64,000 nucleotides of DNA from Macrotis lagotis (lineage: Eukaryota; Chordata; Mammalia; Peramelemorphia; Peramelidae): contig NC_133663.1 in NCBI RefSeq assembly GCF_037893015.1, positions 3,237,378 through 3,301,377 on the forward strand, read 5' to 3'. Below, one piece after another: positions 18,516-29,965 of this stretch. A program made the translations under genes and the position numbers. Position 1 is the stretch's first letter. The number at the start of each line of letters is the position of its first letter. The notes under the pieces were generated by a model. It did not search any database. It saw only the letters and a program-made list of their open reading frames with translations, and had not been told where the DNA came from.

Positions 18516-18799
18516 TCAAAAGGACCTCTCAGTCCCTCTAAGCTTCCTGGACCAGCAGCCTCATTGGGCGAGGACAGCTCCGGACAGCTCCAGTGGCAGG
18601 GAGCTTGGGATCTCTCCAGGGGCCTGTGCCCCTCCCAGCTACCTCAAACCAGCGACTTCTCCTCTCCACTTTGGCTCCTGGTTCTACCCCCCCCCCCATC
18701 CCCAGCAGAATAAGGTGGATCCTTTCCCTGGATGATGGGTGGCACCAGGGGTGGTGATTTCCTTGATGCCAGTCCAAAGTGCACTGGCCCTGGGGGGAG

Positions 18800-18965
18800 G
18801 GGCCTGGGTTCAATAATACCTCTGTTGTGTGATGATCATCTGGCCTCTTCTAAAGGTTGATGCTCAGTTTCTTTATCTGTGAAATGGGTATGATGAGAAT
18901 GCTTGTATGTGCTTCCTATGGCCTGGGGCTGTGAGGAAAGTGCCTTGGGAACCCTGGAGGACTTC
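18800..18965 (+). repeat. CORE-SINE remnant
   Basis: GCTCAGTTTCTTTATCTGTG, AAATGGGTATGATGAGAATG and GAAAGTGCCTTGGGAACCCT match the body and tail of THER1-like elements. Confidence 0.6.
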
Positions 18966-19149
18966 CTTGAATCTTTAGACAGTCAAGATTTTCCAACCTT
19001 GGGATTTCTTCAGGGCCTGTTGTCATAGCAAAGATAAATAAAGAAATAAAAAAAAACCCTTCTTTGGTTCTTTTAGAAATTGTGAATTCTCATGAGTTGG
19101 ATCATGTGTTAAGCTAAGAGCTCTGGTAAGATTTTACTCTTTATTTTGA

Positions 19150-19400
19150 TTATTCATAAGATTATAGATGTAGAGTAGGAAGGGCTAGGTCCTCTCTTCC
19201 TCTATTTTCATTTGTGGAAACTGAGGCAGAGAATGTATAAGTGACTTGCTCAGGGTTACCTAGTAATTGCTTGAAGGAAGACTTGAGCCCTAGTTCTCTG
19301 ATCCTGTGCTATTTTTCCCCTTTTTATTTTTCAGCTGAGGAAACTGAGGTTCAGAGTGATTTGCTTAGGCTCATCCGACTGGTTAGTACTCCCTTGGTAC
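19150..19400 (+). repeat. Two MIR-like remnants end to end
   Basis: First: TTATAGATGTAGAGTAGGAA, GGAAACTGAGGCAGAGAATG, GTGACTTGCTCAGGGTTACC. Second: TTTTTCAGCTGAGGAAACTG, AGGTTCAGAGTGATTTGCTT. Two copies of the same core within 250 bases. Confidence 0.65.
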
Positions 19401-19734
19401 GCCATGGGATTGAGCTACCTGACTTGCTACCTCTTCCTTCTTACAAACTCAGAAGGGTCCTGCCCCACTCTTGTCCCTGTGGCTCATTGACTCAGGTTGG
19501 AAGCTTCATTGGGGGAGGGTGCAAGTCCCAAATTCTCCCCAAATTTCTGTTTCATACTGGGGAGAGACCCAGGAGGATATTGAATTTCTTCACCCTAAAT
19601 ATTTGCCCTTCTGCTTTTGATTCACTTTAGACTTCCATGTAACTACAACACATTTGTTTTCTGCCTAAGTTAAAATGAAGGTTTGATCTCTGTTAATTCT
19701 TTTTTTTTTTAAAGAAGATGAAAAGGAGGGGAGA

Positions 19735-20045
19735 AGGGAAAATGATTCCCATTGGCCACATGTTCTCAAATATTTCTAATTAATGATTAATCATCCTTTG
19801 GGAACTCTTGTTTGATGTGGTCTATGTTGGCTTAAAAAGGAGAATGGTGATTCACTCTGAAGGCATTTGTGAAACATGAATATTTACCTATGGACAATAA
19901 ATGAACCGGGAGATAAAAAATCCCACCGGGGTACCATTGGTATATGGAGCTGTAGATAACCCTGGAAGCCTCCTGTGCAGAGAATTCTGATGGGAACAAA
20001 GATTGGGCAGAACAAGTAAGTCGAAGTCTATTGCTTTTCAAAGGC
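19735..20045. promoter_or_regulatory. Candidate conserved block with overlapping homeodomain sites
   Basis: About 300 bases of repeat-free DNA. At 19777-19793 TAATTAATGATTAATCA packs several TAAT/ATTA cores, including the perfect palindrome TGATTAATCA at 19784-19793. Flanking complex sequence includes ATGAATATTTACCTATGGAC and CCATTGGTATATGGAGCTGT. Enhancer status is inferred. Confidence 0.3.
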
Positions 20046-20830
20046 TCCCATCACTGCCCTGGAAACTGCCATCTTATTGATAGAACAACCTCCCCACGCC
20101 CCTCCAATCCCTGCCGCATGAGCTCCCGGACCATAATCATCCACATATGAGTGATGGCTGGACTTAGTCCTAACTGAGGGATCCCAGCATAATGCTGAAG
20201 GACAGAAATGATAAATTCACAGGACATTGAATCATCTGGCTTCCCCTCTTCATTCCACAGAAGAGGAAGCCAAGCTACTGAAGGGATTACGTTTTAAACT
20301 CCAGTTTTAAAATTTGATCTGAGAGGCAACAGGGAAGTTGGAGTTTAGTGAAGGGAGGGGTGAGACTCTTAGACCTTTGCTACAGGAAGATTAATTCAAA
20401 AGCTGAGTGACAGGTGGACTGAAGTTAGGAGAGATTTGAGGCAGGGAGGCCCATCAGAACAATATTGTCACAGTCCAGATGAGGTGATCAGAGGAGAAAA
20501 GGGGACCAGTATAAGAGATGGTGTGCATTGACCAGATGTGGACACAGGAAAACCTGCAGGTGGAGATGGGAAGAATTGGCAGCTTTGGGATCAAGATCCT
20601 TTTTAAGTGAGAAGTTCTGACTTTGGACTCTGGAAAGACACTGATCTGGGGGACAAGGCAGGCAGCTACCTCTCAGAGAAATCACATGAGGATTCCATGA
20701 TGGGAGATAAAGACTGCCAGGATTAGGAGTCAGGAGGCATTTCTTGGCCATATATATTCTTTACATATGTGCTTTTGAACTTTGTTTAAGCCCACCCTTC
20801 CCAGGGACCATTTTCCCCAGCTTAACTTAT
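20046..20830. other. Unique non-coding DNA
   Basis: No gene. A worn MIR-like phrase lies near 20245-20320 (CCACAGAAGAGGAAGCCAAG). The remainder is not recognised. Confidence 0.45.
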
Positions 20831-20831
20831 T

Positions 20832-20969
20832 TTTAGTTTTTTGCAAGGCAATGACTTGCCCAAGGTCACACAACTAGGTAATTATTAAGAGTCTGAGGCT
20901 GGATTTGAACTCAGGTCCTCCTGACTCCAGGGCTGGTGCTCTATCCACTGCTCCACCTAGCTGCCTCCC
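20832..20969 (-). repeat. tRNA-derived marsupial SINE (SINE1/WALLSI-like)
   Basis: Read on the minus strand: GGGAGGCAGCTAGGTGGAGC, AGTGGATAGAGCACCAGCCC, CAGGAGGACCTGAGTTCAAA, CTTAATAATTACCTAGTTGT, then CTTGGGCAAGTCATTGCCTTGCAAAAAAC-type tail. Low divergence from the remembered consensus. Confidence 0.85.
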
Positions 20970-21086
20970 AGGGACCATTTTTAAGCAAGGAGATGGTATG
21001 CCCCAGTATGGAAAGACAGAATTGATTTTGTAATTGCTGCCCTTTCTGGACCTTTTCAGTAAATCTACCTTGGTTAGACTGACGAT

Positions 21087-21338
21087 GATGATTATGATGA
21101 TGATGTTCTTTTTTCTTCATTCTCAAAGAAGACCATGAGTCAGGAAGGTGATGCCATGAATGCATGTGAATTGGATTGCAGTGAGGAGGGGCTGTGACAC
21201 TTAGTCAACAGCCTCACTTTCTCCTCCAGAACCAGCTGAGTCCAATGTACAGATATTAAGTGTCTGAGACCAGATTTGAACCCAGGTACTCCTGATTCCA
21301 GGGCCGGTGCTTTATCCGCTGCGTCACCTAGCAGCCCA
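21087..21338 (-). repeat. tRNA-headed SINE with RTE-like tail
   Basis: On the minus strand the tRNA-like head (GGGCTGCTAGGTGACGCAGC, CCTGGGTTCAAATCTGGTCT) is followed not by the usual short tail but by TCTGGAGGAGAAAGTGAGGC, CAATCCAATTCACATGCATT and CATGGTCTTCTTTGAGAATG, ending in a CATCATCATC microsatellite. That tail resembles marsupial RTE 3' sequences and a segment at about 25200-25360 in this window. Confidence 0.8.
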
Positions 21339-21339
21339 G

Positions 21340-22865
21340 GGAGTCACTATCTTGTTCCGATTTTGGTGTTCTCAGCAGCTATGGCCTGACACAAGGGAGG
21401 AAGTTGAGGAATGTTTCTTAATTGACTAAATGGAGGCCTTTGTCCTTGATATGGTAGGTAAGGGAAAGCATATGATCCAAAAGGACACGTCTGTCCCATC
21501 CTTGGACACTACTGGGGTCTGAAAGGCAGTCTGGTGAGGACTAGGTAGTTAGCAGTCAGGCAGGAGACTTTTATTCCCAAGGGGAAGATCCTTCTGGGAA
21601 ATGATCAGCTCCTAGTCTTCCCCCACCTTGCTTGCATTCCCAAGGACCTGCAGCTGTTCAGGTCTTTGACTTGGAAAGACAGAATGAATGAAGATCTGGA
21701 TTAGAATCCACTCCCCAGCAACTCTTAGTTATGTGGCCATGAGCCTGTCTCCTCCCCTTCTGAGCCTAATTGGAAAGGGCCCAGATCTGTGACGATCCCA
21801 GGTGAGATCCACTGAAATCCCCCAAGTCCTTTGCCAACTGTGGAGTGGGAGGGGAGATCTTGTTCTGAGATGTTGAAGAAAAAATGGTGGATTTCAGTTT
21901 AGGAGATAGCACCCAATTTCCTGATCCCCCTCATGGAATCAGAGGAGTGAAGACCTCTGAATTGGGGGATTCTGCTGGGCCATGCCTGCCCATCACCTCT
22001 TCTACTGAGAAAAGGGGCAGTCAGACAGGGAGATGGGTTTGGGGACCTCTAAAGTGTCTGAGACTTCCCAGCAACAATGTGGGCTGACTTCCTTGTTGCC
22101 TTGACTGAGTTCAGGGCCTTACTGACCCACAGGGCTGCCCTTCCCCTTTCCCATGAGAATTGGCTTGGGTAGCATTTGCCCTGCATTTGCTGGGTCACGG
22201 CCAGACGCTCCCCATGCTTTCTGAGATGGGAGGTTGGCTTCCCCTGAGACAAGATAAGACTTTGGGGCGGTCACAAGTGCGGTTCACAGCCTCTCTGGTG
22301 TGTTGCCCATTGCTCTCAGGAGGCAGGCCTGCCACATCGAATTTGGCTCAGCTTTCATCATTGGGAAAGGCTTAGATGAAAAAGAGGGAGGGGCAGGGAG
22401 AGCCCGGATAAAATTATTTCTGTGGGGCCCGACAGTTCTCATTAGGGTAGCATGGAGCAGTCACAGTGGACACAGAGTCCATTGGGTGGCTGGGGAAAAA
22501 AGAAGGTGAAAAGAGGAGGGAAAGGGAAGGCTGAGAAAGGGGCCTCCAGTGTCAGCGATCAAGGGATTTGCCCATGCCCCTGGCTTGTGAGACCTGAATC
22601 AGGGAAGCAAAGGTGCCTAGTCTTGAGACTAAGGACAAGAGGGGTCAGCAGTCCAAAAGACGTTGGCTTGGAAGACAGATTGGCTTCCTTCCCCACCCCA
22701 CCCCCCATTGTTACTAGGTGTCTGTTGGGATCCAACAGCTCAGACCCACAGGGAGGCAGAAATAACGGGACAGTCTCAGGCTTTTAAAGGCTCTTCAGGC
22801 ATGAAATTAAGACCTCTCTGGTCACAAGATAGAAAAAAGCAACAACCAGTCAGGGGATGAGAGGC
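21340..22865. other. Unique non-coding DNA
   Basis: No gene recognised. A weak CORE-SINE-like phrase lies near 21680-21780. The stretch 22320-22460 is repeat-free and of mixed composition. Short open frames have no domains. Confidence 0.45.
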
Positions 22866-22867
22866 TC

Positions 22868-23075
22868 CTGTCATTTCAAGAGCTGCCATTTTACCAAGTG
22901 CCTTAAGGATGGCCTTGAGCATAATGAGACTGACCTTATTTGAGCCTTCCAATGGCCTTGGGAGGTGAGGTAGAGCTCATCATCATCATTCCAACTTTTC
23001 AGATAAGGAAATGGGGGGATCCTCAGAGCTTCTGTGACTACCCAAGGCCATGACAGATGAAAGGTCTGGTGGGTT
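22868..23075 (+). repeat. L3/MIR3-like remnant
   Basis: CATTTTACCAAGTGCCTTAA, TTTGAGCCTTCCAATGGCCT, TGGGAGGTGAGGTAGAGCTC and CAGATAAGGAAATGGGGGGA follow the consensus order. Confidence 0.65.
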
Positions 23076-23399
23076 AGATATGAGTTAGATATTTAATACA
23101 ATCCCCTTGACTGTAGCCCAGCTCACTTTCCACCATAGCATGTCTCTTCTGGAGTCCTATAAATTATCCTATGAGTCACTTCTTTTAGAAAAACAGGATA
23201 AAAAAGCCCACCTCTGTGGTAATGATGCCCATTGTATGGTCCATGGCCAAAGTCACCATCATTGCCATTGCAAGTGGAGAAATGATGCCACCTCAATCCT
23301 ATGTATATCCCATGAAGAAAGTGCTTTGAAAGGGGCCTGAACCTAGAGAGGTCGTGGTCTTGATTGAACAAGTTTCAGGAACTATTCTATGTCTCCAGA

Positions 23400-24020
23400 T
23401 GCCTTAGTTGAGAAGTACCATCTATCTTTGCTCCTCTTTCTCCATCTTGGTCAATCAATGGCCAAGGCCAATCCTTTTTACCTCCATCTCCTTCAGCAAT
23501 GCCTATCTCTTCTCCCTCTAGGGCAGAAGCTCTTTACCTTCCACTGGGACTCATTCTTATCTCAAGCATGCTCCTCCAGGACACTGACACATTAATCTAA
23601 CTAATGATTGCTCAGATTTATGGTGGGGGTTTCCAGATACAGACTTCATACTGTCATTTGGGACCCTTCACATGTGGTCTTTTCCTTCTTCTCAGGTCTT
23701 ATTTTTCATTCCTCATATCACATATTTTATGTCCTAGCCACAATGGACTTCTTCCCTTTCCCCTGTCTCACTCTCTCCTATCTCAACAACTTGTCTTTGA
23801 CCATCCCTCATGACACACCCACTCACCTCTGGTCCTTGGAATTCTGTTGTGCTGTTGAGGTCCATCTCATGGGCCAGCTCCTTTACCAAGTCTTCCATGA
23901 TCTTTCTCTTACTCAGGATTCTTCTCTCTTCCAATTTCTCCCACCCCTTGGGTATTCTCCATCATTAGATTTTGATGCCTGCCTCAGATCAGAATGGAAG
24001 CTCCAGTCTGTCTTATTTGA
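23400..24020 (+). repeat. Diverged L2-like LINE fragment
   Basis: Pyrimidine-rich non-coding sequence with L2 3'-region phrasing, such as CTCACTCTCTCCTATCTCAA, CTCCTTTACCAAGTCTTCCA and TGATCTTTCTCTTACTCAGG. It resembles the clearer L2 fragments at 40.0 and 53.9 kb but is much worn. Confidence 0.4.
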
Positions 24021-24069
24021 TCTTTCATTCCCACCCTGACCTGCTAATGACAGGTTCTTAAAAATATTG

Positions 24070-24912
24070 GTTAAATTGATATGGTTGGTTGGTTGGTTGG
24101 TCCTTTGTTTTAAAAGAAAACCAAAATGACATCACTATGTTTGAGACAAATGATATTGTGTCCTACTGTTATTGATCAGACCAATATGAGCTCAGAATGT
24201 TCTAGCACAGGTTGGGCACAAATAGTTCATGTGAACACCTGGGATGGATACTTTAAATTTTTTTTTAGGTTTTTTTTTTGCAAGGCAATGGGTTTAAGTG
24301 GCTTGCCCAAGGCCACACAGCTAGGTAATGATTAAGTGTCTGAGGCTGGATTGGAACTCAGGTACTCCTGACTCCAAGGCTGGTGCTCTGTCCACTGTGC
24401 CACCTAGCTGCCCCAGATACTCTAAATTTACAGATGTCCTGCTCCAATTCTGTCTTCCTCATAGAGTGTAGCACCCTCACTGATGAGGGCACATCATGCT
24501 GGGCAGTCCTATGCCAGTGTCTCCCATGCTGTACAATCAATTCTAAAGTTCTTCAGGGTGTTTTGGTATTGATTTTTCTGATCCCCTTGTGAACACTTGC
24601 CCTGTGGAAATTCTCCATAAAATAGTCTTTTTGGCAAGTGTACATCAGATATTCTAACAAGGTGTCCAGCCCGTCATACTTATACTCTTTGTAGTAATGT
24701 TGGAATGTTAGGCAGTTTAGCTCAAGAAAGGACCTCAGTGTCTGATATCTTCTCCTGCCAGGTGATCTTCAGAATCTTCCCAAGGCAATTTAAATGGAAG
24801 CTATTCCATTTCCTGAAATGGCGCTAGTGGAATGTCTAAGTTTCACAAGCATATAGCAATGAGGTCAGTACAACAGTTCTGTAGATCTTCAGTTTGGTAG
24901 TCCATCTAATAT
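24070..24912 (-). repeat. Older RTE-like LINE, 3' part (left piece of a split copy)
   Basis: The minus strand matches the 3' end of the plus-strand LINE next to it. For example TTGATTGTACAGCATGGGAG and GGAAATGGAATAGCTTCCAT correspond to 28541-28560 and 28265-28285. It ends at 24070 in the same AACCAACC-type tail. Near 24912 the match to about 28170 of the plus copy ends abruptly and resumes at 28832, so the two pieces are one older element split by the plus-strand insertion. A SINE sits inside at 24261-24415. Confidence 0.8.
24261..24415 (-). repeat. tRNA-derived SINE nested in the older LINE, with target-site duplication
   Basis: On the minus strand GGCAGCTAGGTGGCACAGTG through CTTGGGCAAGCCACTTAAAC and a short A-rich end. 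It is flanked by GATACTTTAAATTT (24247-24260) and GATACTCTAAATTT (24416-24429), a 14-base target-site duplication with one mismatch. Confidence 0.9.
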
Positions 24913-27900
24913 GAGTCTGACACTCCCTCGGTTGCCCTCAACCTGGTTTAACCTGGCTGCCCAACTGGTTTACCAGGGTGTGGCCAACTTCTTGGAGTTA
25001 CAGGAAAGAAGCCATGAAGAGGGCTCAGCAGCCCTCACACCACAGTAACCAAGAGAGTCTCAGACTCATCAATGAGTAGTGAGGGGTGTCTACTCAAACA
25101 GTGAAGTCTTCCACTGGTGGAATGGGAAGAGGAGGACAGCCATGAAAGCAGCTGAAGCAGCTGCTGTGGAGTACTTAGAGTACTTGACATCATAGATGCC
25201 AAGGTCATCCACTGCATTCAGAGCCACCCCCAGTTGTCTGGACTTTGTCTTGCCATGGTGGTTCATGATGACTTTGGAGGAGAGAGGGAGGTGGTTGATT
25301 CATCCAGCTCTACCTTACTTAAATCCAGTTAACATATGCAACAAAAGACATCACTCACAACCATTCCTCAAAGTCCTGTGGTGACAGGCAAGTGACAAAG
25401 CAGTAGGTTGGATACACCAGGAGCTGGAGTCAAAACCTTGCAGGGACAGTGGCCAAGGGACATTGAGCTGTTTCTCCACTGAAAGCAGCAGTAGGATTCA
25501 GAGCCTCCTGGGTGACTTTTAAGGATTGCACTTCTCACCTCCTGATGTGAGGAAGGGTGCCCTAAAAATTGTCTGCTTACCCAACCCTGACCTGATTGCC
25601 ATGGTAGGTGGGGAATCCTATAATGTGGTAGAGACATACAAAAAAATCTACAAAAACTTCTTCAAAGAAGATTCCACTCACCATCAGTGCATGGAACATG
25701 TGAACACTCATAGACAACCCATGATCCAAAAGTCTTAAAAGATGAACAGTTCTTGTTTCGAGAGAGAACTCAGCAGGTATGGTATCTAAATAACAGCCCT
25801 GAGGGAAACAAAGCTGGCCAATGAAGGCCAGCTTACTGAAGTCAGAACTGGATACACATTATTCTGGAGTGACCACAATGAAAGGGAACACCATGAATCT
25901 GGGATATGTTTTTCAATCAAAACTAATCTAGTCAACATTTTTGAATTCCTACTAAAAAGAGTGAATGACAGGCTTATGACAATGAGATTGCCACTTCCAG
26001 GAAAACACCATGCCACCATCATCAGTGCCTATGCTCCCACCATGAGAAACTCTGATGAAGTTAGAGAAAAATTCTATCAAGACCTGTACCAAAAGAGGAC
26101 AAGTGTATAATTCTGGGTAACTTTAATGCTCAAGTAGGCTCAGATTACCAGATGTGGTAGGGAGTCCTTGGAGGGAATGGAGTGGGAAACAGCAACAACA
26201 GTGGCCATGTTCTACTGAAGACTTGTGTATCTCATGGCCTTCTCCTCACAAACACTGTCTTCTGTTTACCTAAATACAATAAAATGCAGCCTCATAGCAA
26301 ACATTGGCATCTATTAGACTTTGTAATTGTAAGGAAAAGAGACAGACAGGATGTGAGAGTGACAAAGGCAATGTGTGGTGCAGAGTGCTGGAATAATCAC
26401 AGACTCATCCTCTCCAAGCTAAATATTCATATTCAACCAAAGCAGCAGCCCCAAGGCAAAATGAATATTAGAAGAATTAATGTCAAGAGATTAGAGTGTC
26501 TCTCTAGGAGGGAAAACTGAGCCAACACACAGCTGGCAACAGAAAAGGAGTGGGCAGCTTTCAGAGATCTGGTGTACTGCACTGCATTTGCTCATCTGGG
26601 TCAGAATACTCATAAACACAAAGACTGGTTTGATGAAAATGATGGGAAATATAGAAGTTGATAAATAAAAAATGAAAGCTCTACAGGGTTTACCAGCAGG
26701 ATAATTCATCCATCTCTAAGAAGGCAACATTTAATTCCATTAATAGTCAAGTCCAAGCAAAGCTTAGAAAGATGCAGGATTCTTAGCTCAATAAGAAAGC
26801 AGATGACATTCAATTTTATGCAGACAGTAACAAATCAAAATGCTTATATGCTGACCTGAAAGCTATTTATGGGCCAAAGACATATGGTGCATCTCAACTA
26901 GTCAGTGCTGATGGATGCACATTGATTAGTGATAGGGACTTGTTCCTAGTGAGATGGGCTGAACACTTTCATAGTGTTCTTAATAGACCATTATCAATCA
27001 ATGCAGAAACCACTGACCACTTACCTCATGTTGAAGTCAACCAGTCCCTAGCTGAAGTTCCAACTGAAGAAGAGATTTTGAATGCCATAAGTCTCCTTTC
27101 AAGTGGCAAAGAACCTGGTGATTATTCTATTCCAATTGAGATTTACAATGTGTGTGGGGGTCCATTGCTCATCCAAAAACTGACTGAAATTTTCCAGTTA
27201 TATGTCATGAAGATGTTATCCCCCAAGAATTCAAGGATGCCTCCATTGTAAAGGGAATAGATTGTCCTGTGACAATCACAGGGGTATTTCTCTTTTAATT
27301 ACTTTTGGTAAGATTCTTGCCAGAGTCCTTCTCAATAGACTGATCTTTCACCTGGAAGTTGGTCACCTTCCTGAGAGTCAGTGTGGCTTCAGAAAGGGTA
27401 GAGGAGCAGTCTATATGGTGGTTATTGCCCTATGACTCCAGGAAAAAATGCCAGGAACAGAACTGAGGTCTGTATACAACATTTGTAGATCTGATCAAGG
27501 CCTTTGATACCGTCATTTGTGAGGGTTTATGTAAATTAAGTCAAAATTTGGTTGCCTGGAGAAGTTCATCAGTATTGTACATCAATCTCATGAAGGCATG
27601 CTTGCCCAGGTTCTGGATAGTGGATGATACTCTTGAGATTTCCCAGTCACCAATAGAGTAAAACAAGGATATGTCCTTGCTCCCATACTTTTTAGCATGA
27701 TGCTTTTAGCCATGTTATCAAATGCCTTTGACTGAGGATGAACATGGCTTCAAAGTCAGCTACTGCACTGATGGTAAATTTTCTAACTTGAAAAGGCTAC
27801 AAACCAAGACCAAAGTGGAAGGAATATTGGTGCAGGATCTTCTATTTGCAAATGATTGTGCCCTTATTGCAGCCACTGAAGCTGAGATGCAAGAAAGTAT

Positions 27901-28831
27901 GGATCGATTCTCTGCTGCTTGGGCTTGTTTTGGCTTAACCGTGAACACCAATAAAACTCAGGTGCTCCATCAGCCAGCACCACAGCATCCATCTGTGGAA
28001 CCAAATATTACAGCAAATGGAGAAGCTTTGAGTACTGGGGACAAGTTCACTTCCCTTGGCAGTATCCTCACTAGGGAAGTACAAATTGACAATGAGGTTG
28101 ACACATGCATTGCCAGAGCTAGCTCAGTATTTGGGAGGCTTCAAAACAAAATGTGAGAGAGAAGAGGTAATAGACTGAATATCAAACTGAAAGTCTACAG
28201 AGCCTTTGTGCTGACCTCATTGTGCATGCTTGTGAAACCTGGACAGTCTACTAGTGTCATGGCAGGAAACTGAATCGCTTCCATTTAAATTGTCTTAGGA
28301 AGATTCTGAAGGTCACCTGGCAGGAGAAGATCCCAGACACTGAGGTCCTTTCTTGTGCTAAACTGCCTAGTATTCCAACATTACTACAGAGAGCACAACT
28401 ATGATGGATTGGATAGAATGGCAGATGTATGATTGCCAAAAAGACTATTTTATGGAGAACTCCCACAGGGCAAGTGCTCACAAGGGGGTCCAAAGAAGCG
28501 ATGCCAAGACATCCTGAAGGTCTCATTGAAGAACTTTAGAATTGATTGTATAGCATGGGAGACACTGGCACAGGACCACCCAACATGGTGTGCCCTCATC
28601 AGTGAGGGGGCTGTGCTCCATGAGAAAGCTCAAGGGAAATAGGCCATCCGTACGTTTAGAGTACCCACCCTAGTTCTTCACGTGGACTATTTGTGCTCCA
28701 CTTGTGCTCGAGCATTCCGAACTCATATTGGTCTGACCAGCTACAGTAGGACACACTGTGACTTGTCTCTCACATAGTGATGTCATGTTGGTCTTCTCCA
28801 ATAATAAAGGACAAGAGCCAACCAACCACTC
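24913..28831 (+). mobile_element. Near-full-length RTE-like LINE (APE endonuclease plus reverse transcriptase), inactive
   Basis: About 3.9 kb. The endonuclease-like region reads in pieces at about 25765-26480, with phrases such as [45 protein letters not shown] and NNHRLILSKLNI. The RT-like region spans about 26900-28150: WAEHFHSVLNRP, EEEILNAISLLSSGKEPGDY, LPESQCGFRKGRG, and FAND at about 27850-27860 where FADD is expected. The C-terminal part (28433-28642) reads KRLFYGELPQGKCSQGG. It ends in an AACCAACC tail rather than poly-A, as RTE elements do. Several frame breaks and in-frame stops are present and one catalytic Asp is Asn, so it cannot encode a working enzyme. The protein type resembles entries named craniofacial development protein 2-like; clade naming is from memory. 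Confidence 0.85.
25150..25370 (+). repeat. RTE-tail-like segment within the LINE 5' region
   Basis: GCCAAGGTCATCCACTGCAT, TTTGGAGGAGAGAGGGAGGT and ACTTAAATCCAGTTAACATA resemble the RTE-like tail of the SINE at 21087-21338. The segment may be part of this LINE's 5' untranslated region or an independent older fragment now abutting it. Confidence 0.5.
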
Positions 28832-29090
28832 TAAAACTTCTTCTCTCCCAGACTTTCTTTCAGAGTCTCCCACATACCGAGCTAGCTCTGGCAGTGCATG
28901 TGTCCACCTCATTATCAATGTGGACCTCCTGGGAAAGGACACTGCCAAGGGAAGTGAACTTGTCCACAGTGTTCCAAACTTCTCTATTTGCTGTAATCGA
29001 TGATTCCCTATATGAAGGGTGCTGCACCGGAGTTTTCTTGGTGTTAATTTTTAGACCAAAATATAAAGATTTTGGTTTAAGTTAACATAA
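28832..29090 (-). repeat. Older RTE-like LINE, right piece of the split copy
   Basis: The minus strand (CACTGCCAGAGCTAGCTCGG, ATTGATAATGAGGTGGACAC, GGTGTTAATTTTTAG region) matches about 27905-28170 of the adjacent plus-strand LINE. This is the part directly upstream of the stretch represented at 24070-24912. The plus-strand LINE therefore interrupts one older minus-strand copy. The older copy is truncated at about 29090. Confidence 0.8.
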
Positions 29091-29810
29091 ATCTTAGCCA
29101 GAGGAGGACTGGCCCTCAACCACAGAGAGTAGTCATTCCATTTGGGCCCAGCCGCTTGAGGCCATGATGCTGGTAAGTCCCAATAAACAAGTCACATTTT
29201 CCCTGTCCCGAAATTTCAGACTCAATTCTCCAAACTCCTAGACTTCTCAGTATAACAGAAAGGATGACATCATCAAGGCCTGGATCATGTAGTGACACCT
29301 TGGTATCAAATATTTTGAGATTAACTATTCCACTTCTAGCTCTGCTGTTAATAGCAGATGATATGTGGACAGACACCTGAGAATCATCAGACACCTGATC
29401 TCACCATTATCGGCTCACCGGTGGCCAAAAGGGGCAGGACTAGGCTATCTAAGAAGGTGAAGGAGAATTAAAGGCTCCTGGAATAATGGACCCTTACACT
29501 CAGAAGGGATCTTATGGTGCTGTGCACAGGATGAAGTCTGGGGCCATGGGAAAATCCTGCTCAGAGACATCTTCTCTTATCTGACCTTGAGGAGAATGGT
29601 CCCCTTCTGTAGCTTGGTTTTTTGCAGTACTCAAGAATCCTTAGTATCCCCAATAAAGCAAGAAACCTCTGAAATGCCCGATTCCTCCCATTGCTCAGTT
29701 ATGACCATTGCAGACCCCATTTGCAAGCTCCTGTTTTTGCCATTCTTTGAATCACAATGTTTGACATCAGAAGGTCCTTAGTAAATGGTTGTTATCCTGA
29801 CACGTGAGAC
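29091..29810. other. Unique non-coding DNA
   Basis: No gene, RNA or repeat recognised. The sequence is complex and balanced. Confidence 0.5.
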
Positions 29811-29811
29811 A

Positions 29812-29965
29812 TATTGGGGAGGAGAGAATGATAGATTGCTTTGCTTGAAGTTAGTAAGACCCGAGTTTGAATCTTGCCTTGGACACTTATTAGGGGAATG
29901 ATATTAGGCAAGTCACTTAACCTTTCTCATACTCTACTTCCTCATCTATCAACAAGGAAAATCCT
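29812..29965 (+). repeat. CORE-SINE remnant
   Basis: GACCCGAGTTTGAATCTTGC, CACTTATTAGGGGAATGATA, TAGGCAAGTCACTTAACCTT and CTTCCTCATCTATCAACAAG follow the SINE order. Confidence 0.7.

Noticed and set aside
20832-20969. tRNA gene
   Set aside because: The tRNA-like promoter boxes belong to SINE heads here and at many other places; there is no complete cloverleaf.
24070-29090. Twin-primed inversion of a single LINE
   Set aside because: The inverted left arm duplicates sequence also present in the plus copy, and a second minus piece continues it on the right; twin priming would not duplicate the 3' end or yield the right-hand piece.
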